From contig CAWUHX010000078.1 in NCBI GenBank assembly GCA_963922205.1, forward strand, positions 1,054,001 through 1,118,000: a stretch of DNA of 64,000 nt, in the 5' to 3' direction. The position numbers and the translations under genes were made by a program. Under the pieces are notes generated by a model, which saw only the letters and a program-made list of their open reading frames with translations, was not told where the DNA came from and ran no database searches. Of this stretch, positions 58,401 to 64,000 are shown one piece after another (the stretch's first letter is position 1; every line of letters starts with the position of its first letter). The DNA is from Romanomermis culicivorax (lineage: Eukaryota > Nematoda > Enoplea > Mermithida > Mermithidae).

Positions 58401-61147
58401 TTCAAAAATGTGCTGAAAATGATTTTCCGTAGAGATTGAAAATTTTTTCAAAATTGTTACATGTTTCAACAAAATCTAACAAATTTGTACAAGAATTGAG
58501 AAAATTTCTTCAAGATTTGATGAAATTTCAGAATAGCTTAGAAATTAATTATTTTCAGAACAATTTGAAAAGCTATTGATATTTTTGAAGAATCGTTTAC
58601 ACAATACTTCTGCATGAAAATTTAGTGAATAAGGAACTATAAGTATAGGTTATCTAATGTTTAGTAAGAATAAAGTGTAATTATTCAAAGGATCTCACTT
58701 TACTAGGGCACTTTTCATCACCATTCGGATCTTTACCCTCGCCGCCCCAAAAAGCCGGCCAATCTTTCTTGTCTACGAGCTCGAACAATCTCTCTTCCCA
58801 GCCGCCTGAAAACACCCAAAATAAATTGTTCTGACGAAAAAATCTAAATCAAAAATTTTAGCCACCTGGTATTTCGATCATATTCTGTAAATGTTCAGAC
58901 AAGACGGGCTGTAATAACGTGTAAGCATATTGCGCAACAGATGGTGCTAAAATGAACATTTCGAAATTTAAGTTCTCCAGAACATACTCAAATACCTTGA
59001 ATGACAAGAATTTTCTTGAAAGCTAGAGGATAATTTTCTTGGAATATAGCTAATAACTGAAAAAGTCTAAAAATGGGACGATTATAAGTTACAGTAAGCC
59101 TTATGGCGTACTGTAAGATACGAGTATGTGAACGGCTTGTAGGTATAATGCGACGTATTCAGGTTGTTCAGGTCGACGACCATAGTCAACTGACTGTAAG
59201 GTTCCCCTTTCTGAGAAAATTACGATAACATTACAAGTCATGTGAATCCTACAGTATAAATTTCGTCTTACTTTTTCCGCCGACTGTTTAGCCAGGATCA
59301 TTCCTTCTTCTAAATGTTTCAAGCTCGTCCTGATGTAATCGTACGAACTTATCGATTTAACGAGACCTTCGACGTCCAAAGGACCAAAAGCGGATAGGAG
59401 TATCGGGTCGCCTTCTTTGTCGCAACAAGGATAGCCATAACCGTAATAATTTCTACACACCTGAAAATGCAATTATTTTTACTTTTTGCGAGTTTTGTTT
59501 AAGTCCTGGAAGTATGCTGTTTGCTAAAAATAATGTAGTAGTTGTAGAGTAGCTGAAAGTGGTAACAACCATACATACAATAAGTAGTTGTTCAGAAGCA
59601 TTTCACAGCGCTTGAAAGTACGCTTACTTCAGGGGCAGTCCAAGTGTGAATTCCGTCTATATTCCAGGCTTTTCTGAATGCGAGATGCTGAAGTTAAAAA
59701 AATATTATTTTAAATTTCCACCACTCCGAACGTCTTATAGACATATCACTGGTCTCAAAACTTATCATATCCTCAGATTTGTAACTTGAACTTTAAGCTC
59801 GCCAAATCAATGCGCATTTAATTCTGAAGCGAATACTTCATTAAAAATAAGTTTGACGTTCATCCGCATCATGAACAGCAGCAAAACGTGTGAAAGCACC
59901 ATGTCAACAAAGATTTAAAAAGATTCGTTTCAAATTGCATGTTCCTAATAGTAGATTGGTCAAGTCGAAATCAAACGTTTTGTCTACATATACGTCACTG
60001 AAACTTTGCAAGCACAACTGGAAATTTATAACAAACTTTCTGGTATCTTTGTTGACGTGGTGATCGCGTTCGTTTCCCCTGGTATTGAGTTCTTTCGTAT
60101 GTACACCAATCATACGAAATCATGGAACATCAACGTAAGTTCCTGCATGCAGGAAGCTGCTCATACTAAATGCCAAACAAGCTTTTCCACAAATCGACTG
60201 TAAGAGCCACTACTGCATCTCCAGAAGAAGCAGGTTCATTTTTTCGAAATTTTTATTCAAAATCATTGAAGGCTAGTTGACTCTAATCAATAAATTTTTC
60301 ATTGATAATACGTGTTCCGTGATGATCACTCTTTTTAATCTTTTCGAGATATCTAAAATGATTTCCTGATCTATAGTAAGGCTGCGCTTGCCGGAACTCT
60401 ACCCCCTGCATCGATTATTTCAAAATGAATGGGGTATAGTCGGTTTTAAAATCATTCTGAATTTGTATATTGTAAAATCTTCGAGTTTAGTCATTTTTTC
60501 AAATAAACATCGATGACGCAAAAATATGTTTTATGCAAATGCTCCACCGCAAGTCGATTTCTCTGTCTCAATAGTTGACACGACCTAAGACAATTCAAAT
60601 TCCTGCAACACGATAAAACCACCGTGCCGTTTTCTCCGTAAGGCGCATCTTGCGGTTTACGTCATCGGGGCTCATTTGAGAGTGAATGGACAAAAAATAT
60701 CTTACCCTTTTTAAAGCTATTTCTGTTTGCTTCGTATCGTTGCCAGAGGCTGAAACTGATGAATTAAATACGCATACTATTGATATAAAATAAACATACC
60801 CCTCAACCACCTGAGAACGAATCCGTCGTCAAATTTTTCTTTTCTCAACTGTGATATGATCGATCTGAGCTAAAATTGAAAATGATAAAACGTCTATGTT
60901 TGATGCATTTAGTCTCAGTGGGTCTGTCGTATTTGAAAACTATTATTTATGATGGTAGAATTTTTCTTTGTGCATATGCCAATACTGGGGTGAAAGTAAA
61001 ATATACATTGGTGCATCAAAAAAGCAACAACGAATCGATAAAACAACCATGTATTCAAATCAATAACCACAACAAATGCGGCACTTCTGACACAATCACC
61101 TCTTTAATTTGATCAGATTCTTCAACGTTGATTTTTTCTACAACCAT
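55420..61147 (-). CDS. SEC14-like protein (CRAL-TRIO + GOLD domains), 12 exons
   Basis: Exons read by hand on the minus strand: 61147-61100, 60869-60800, 60749-60706, 59687-59628, 59460-59272, 59210-59112, 59056-58996, 58946-58866, 58805-58699, 56459-56326, 56260-56103, 55493-55420. Together they give 1125 coding bases (374 residues plus TAA) with consistent phases. The product resembles SEC14L2-type lipid-transfer proteins (about 400 residues), which bind hydrophobic ligands such as tocopherols or phosphoinositides. Residues 1-60 contain the CRAL-TRIO N-terminal helices (DDGFVLRWLRA); about 75-240 the SEC14 lipid pocket (GDPILLSAFGPLDVEGLV, ENYPLAFKKILVI, PAFWGGEGKDPNGDEKC); about 265-374 a C-terminal GOLD domain (TPNTQ...WKF, EDIGFAVYFD, VPVEGTIMC, EFDNYYSWFSAK). 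All introns are GT-AG except 56261-56325, which is GT...GG. Intron 9 (2.2 kb) contains a MITE. The start is the first Met of the exon that joins in phase to the CRAL-TRIO N helix. Confidence 0.88.
57037..57751. mobile_element. TA-flanked MITE in SEC14-like intron 9
   Basis: Inverted ends AGGCGGATTCATACTTCATC then CGGCAGGCGTCCGG; TA on both sides. About 710 bp. Related in layout to the AAGGCCCTGTCATACTTCAC family at 35.2 kb. Confidence 0.75.
60376..60440. mobile_element. Partial copy of the GATCGATGCAG MITE (SEC14-like intron 3)
   Basis: Only the right end is clear: TGCATCGATTATTTCAAAAT then GGGGTATA. The left end is not recognisable. Confidence 0.5.
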
Positions 61148-61149
61148 GA

Positions 61150-62250
61150 TGCCAAAAATGGGTATATCTAGAAATAAGCGTACGACACAAAAAGGTCGAA
61201 TTTATAACTAACTGGTTACTGTGTTGTGCAGCAGAGATACAAACACGTGCCCAAGTTTGGAAATCTGGTTTTGTGGACCTAATTTTTGAAGGTATGTGCA
61301 TGCATGACCAGTGGTACCTGTGCATTCATTTTACGATGGGATATTATTGTATGTTGTACGAAAAACTTCTAGCGTCGGTTTGTGTAAGTTCCATTGTATG
61401 CCCGGCGGCGGGGAAAATCATCGGAAACTTTTACTTTCGCATATTTGAGCCCTGATTGATACCTGAAAAGCATATTAAGTAAAGAAGATAAAGTGGGTTG
61501 TCTTGGGAAAATGATCATGGAATGTTGCTTTTTCATAGCCAATAGACATGTGATTTAGGGGAAGGACCACCTGGAAAGAATTTCTAACCTTCAAATGTTA
61601 TGCTCGAAATTTTTTCACGATGCGTTTCTAGCTTAAAAATTTTGCATGAAAATATGATCGATTTTGGTTAGAATTTCGCAATTTTAATAAAACCGGGCTT
61701 CTAATGCTTTTGAAAAAATGAGCTTGATCAACGTCATCTCTTGCGCAGGCGGAGTACTAAGAGCAGATTTAGCATGTGTATTATTTGTTTGGCTGGCTAA
61801 AACAAAAAACATTTTTATAAAATCATCTCTTTACAGACCTTATTTTGATTTTTAGAACAATCGACATCAAACCCACTGTCGATTGATTGCACCCAGGTTT
61901 TGAAGGATTTTTGAACTGCAAACTTCACTCGAGTCAAGGGATATGTACCTCATTTCGTTTTTTTCTCTTGTCTCGAATTCAATTGTAAATAAGGTTTAGG
62001 AAAAGTGGCTAATGCGAACGCTATTCAAAATCGCTTTGAGTTATTGAATAAACTTCAGCACGTGCATGCCTTCAGAATTTTCAACTTGGTAAATCAATAT
62101 TAGTCGATATTAGTAATATTTTTTATGAGAGCCGTTTCAGAACCGACAAATATTAAATAAAATATTGACGATATTAGTTATAGTTTTGCCAAAGCGTTGC
62201 ATAAAATTCCTCAACTTACCAATAAAATGTTCGCAATTTCGACAGTAGTA
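61150..62250. other. Upstream of the SEC14-like gene; no second gene recognised
   Basis: A/T-rich. No TATA box or initiator could be called with confidence, and no coding frame is supported. Confidence 0.45.
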
Positions 62251-62251
62251 T

Positions 62252-62489
62252 TATACTCCATTCGTTTTGAAATGATCGATGCAGTGAGGTCACACACAAA
62301 CTTTTAACCAAATTTACGAAAGACTCGTTGAATTTAATCAATAAATTTTTCCTTCATGATGTAGAATCCATGATAATCACTCCTTTCGATTGTTGAAGAT
62401 TATCGAAATTGATTTCCTGATATCTAATAATGTTGCCTTTGCCGAAACTCCGCCGGCTGAATCGATCATTTCAAAAGGAATGGAGTATA
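62252..62489. mobile_element. TA-flanked MITE, TATACTCCATTCGTTTTGAA termini
   Basis: Left TATACTCCATTCGTTTTGAA ATGATCGATGCAG; right GAATCGATCATTTCAAAAGG then TGGAGTATA, inverted. 238 bp. The frame running through its right end is a shadow. Confidence 0.8.
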
Positions 62490-64000
62490 GTGAAATCCTT
62501 ATGAATACATTTGGCGGCTGTACAAATGCAAATGCAAAAAAATATGTGAGCGAATTTTGTCCCATACCAGACTTCCAATATTTTATGGTTCTTACTCCGA
62601 TCAATGGTTCAGAAAGCCAAACGGTGTACGTGACCTAGATTAGCTTGATAAGTGCAAGAATAATTTAAACTCATATTAGCACCAACGTGTCGGACTCGAC
62701 ACGAATGAAATCATTTTTTTCATTTCCCGCTTAGTTTTAATAAGTTTCGACAATACACAATTAATTCGAAAACGTCAGATCGAATAGAGAATCTGCGGTT
62801 TTATTATTTTAATGTTCAAAACTAATACTAACAAGATTACCTTAATTTTTAGCATGAATCAACCTCATGGCTCATTACACCTGGGTGGCCCACAATGATC
62901 GTAGTGATTTTCTCTCGAGCATGCTCTGCGTGTTATTGGAGTGACTAATGATGAGTTTCCTGAAAACTATTGATTTCAATGCTCTACAGTAAATTCGTCT
63001 CCAACAATGCATTAGTTTTATGATATACTTTCTGGACGAAAAACAAATTACTGTAATGTGAATCCCCCAAAAGTTTGTTTACAGTCCGAAAAAATACAAA
63101 CAAGACATTCTATGTATATTATGATCAAATAATCTTTATAACTGCGTTGCTGGTTAATAATGATGGCATATTTTCTATAATATTTATCAGTCCTTGGTGA
63201 GACGAACTTCCGAGAACCAATATATATCGGTAGTATTTTATTGGTATTCCCCAATATTTTATTAGAAAACATCGCCCAAGGTCAAAATGTTACATGCAAC
63301 ACCTTTTATTGGGCTCAATAAATAGTAGTAAAAATAGTACTGATAACTCCTACATGACTAACATATATTTGGAAAAATTGACGCGCATAGAAAAATAGCA
63401 TGTATGCAAAACAATTATAAACCTTGAAATTTCTGCAATAGGTTTATTTTCATTTTTGAATTTTAAATTTTAAGACACGATTTCTGAGAGATTCGACCCT
63501 CTGTTCCATTGACCTATGATAAGTTGAAAATTAATATCTAATAATGAGAAATTCTGGATAGTTTTACACGCTGAGTATAATGACAGCATTCATTACGCAT
63601 AAAAGTCAAAATTCGCATAGCTGCAGTATTTCAAAGTTTGGAATTTCTACACTTTTTTACATTTGTCATTCTGTACACATCTATCGAAACATAACAAGTC
63701 AGAAAGGACGTGACTCTTTAACCGTATGTTCATTACATACAGAAGACCATGCTCTATATTCAGGTATGAAAAAATTTTCTAACCCCTTATTTTATACTTT
63801 TTATGTTAATTTGACGTGTCAAAAAGAAAGTACGAACAAACCGAAAAAATCATTTGTAGCTTTTTTGGGCACTGTCCCATAAGATGCCGCAGAATTTTTT
63901 TATGATTTCTGAAGCCACGAATGTACAACATATTGTATTAAAATTTCAATACAGGTTTGTACACCGTTTTGGGAGCTATAGGTGTCTACACATCCTGAAA
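62490..64000. other. No gene recognised
   Basis: A/T-rich. The 100-residue frame at 63580-63882 shows no motif and no splice context. Confidence 0.45.

Overview
This is a eukaryotic, A+T-rich, gene-poor and repeat-dense window, most likely from an arthropod and probably an insect. The reasons are GT-AG introns, several as short as 49-65 bases; metazoan-type genes (TMEM199/Vma12, a heme globin, a SEC14-like CRAL-TRIO/GOLD protein); and a large load of non-autonomous DNA transposons. The species is not identifiable by eye. There are no bacterial operons, ribosome-binding sites or CRISPR arrays.

Layout. 1-12.9 kb is a nest of DNA-transposon fragments. Many have exact or near-exact 8-bp target-site duplications (TSDs), the hAT signature, and some insertions have their empty site visible in a sister repeat in the same window. 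Three decayed non-LTR retrotransposon (LINE) fragments lie at 4.4-6.4 kb. A possible stray terminal exon is at 13.3 kb, and an intronless TMEM199/Vma12 gene (V-ATPase assembly factor) is at 14.65-15.24 kb on the + strand. 15.4-24.2 kb and 36.2-49.6 kb are dominated by 'foldback' elements whose two inverted arms are built of short tandem repeats; each element type has its own repeat unit. One of these (37.5-40.8 kb) encloses a five-exon, FLYWCH-containing MULE transposase gene with two in-frame nonsense codons. 24-36 kb holds mostly TA-flanked MITEs and no recognisable gene. A three-exon globin gene (44.3-50.4 kb, +) has a long N-terminal extension and an FG-loop insertion; its introns are full of transposons. 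A 98-bp tandem array lies at 52.8-53.5 kb. A complete 12-exon SEC14-like gene (55.42-61.15 kb, -) can be reconstructed exon by exon to 374 residues; one 65-base intron has an unusual GT...GG boundary. 61.2-64 kb has one MITE and no gene.

The host genes (TMEM199, globin, SEC14-like) are unrelated in function and show no sign of acting together. Most of the interest lies in the mobile DNA: the foldback/MULE elements with satellite-like arms, and nested hAT families whose order of insertion can be read directly.
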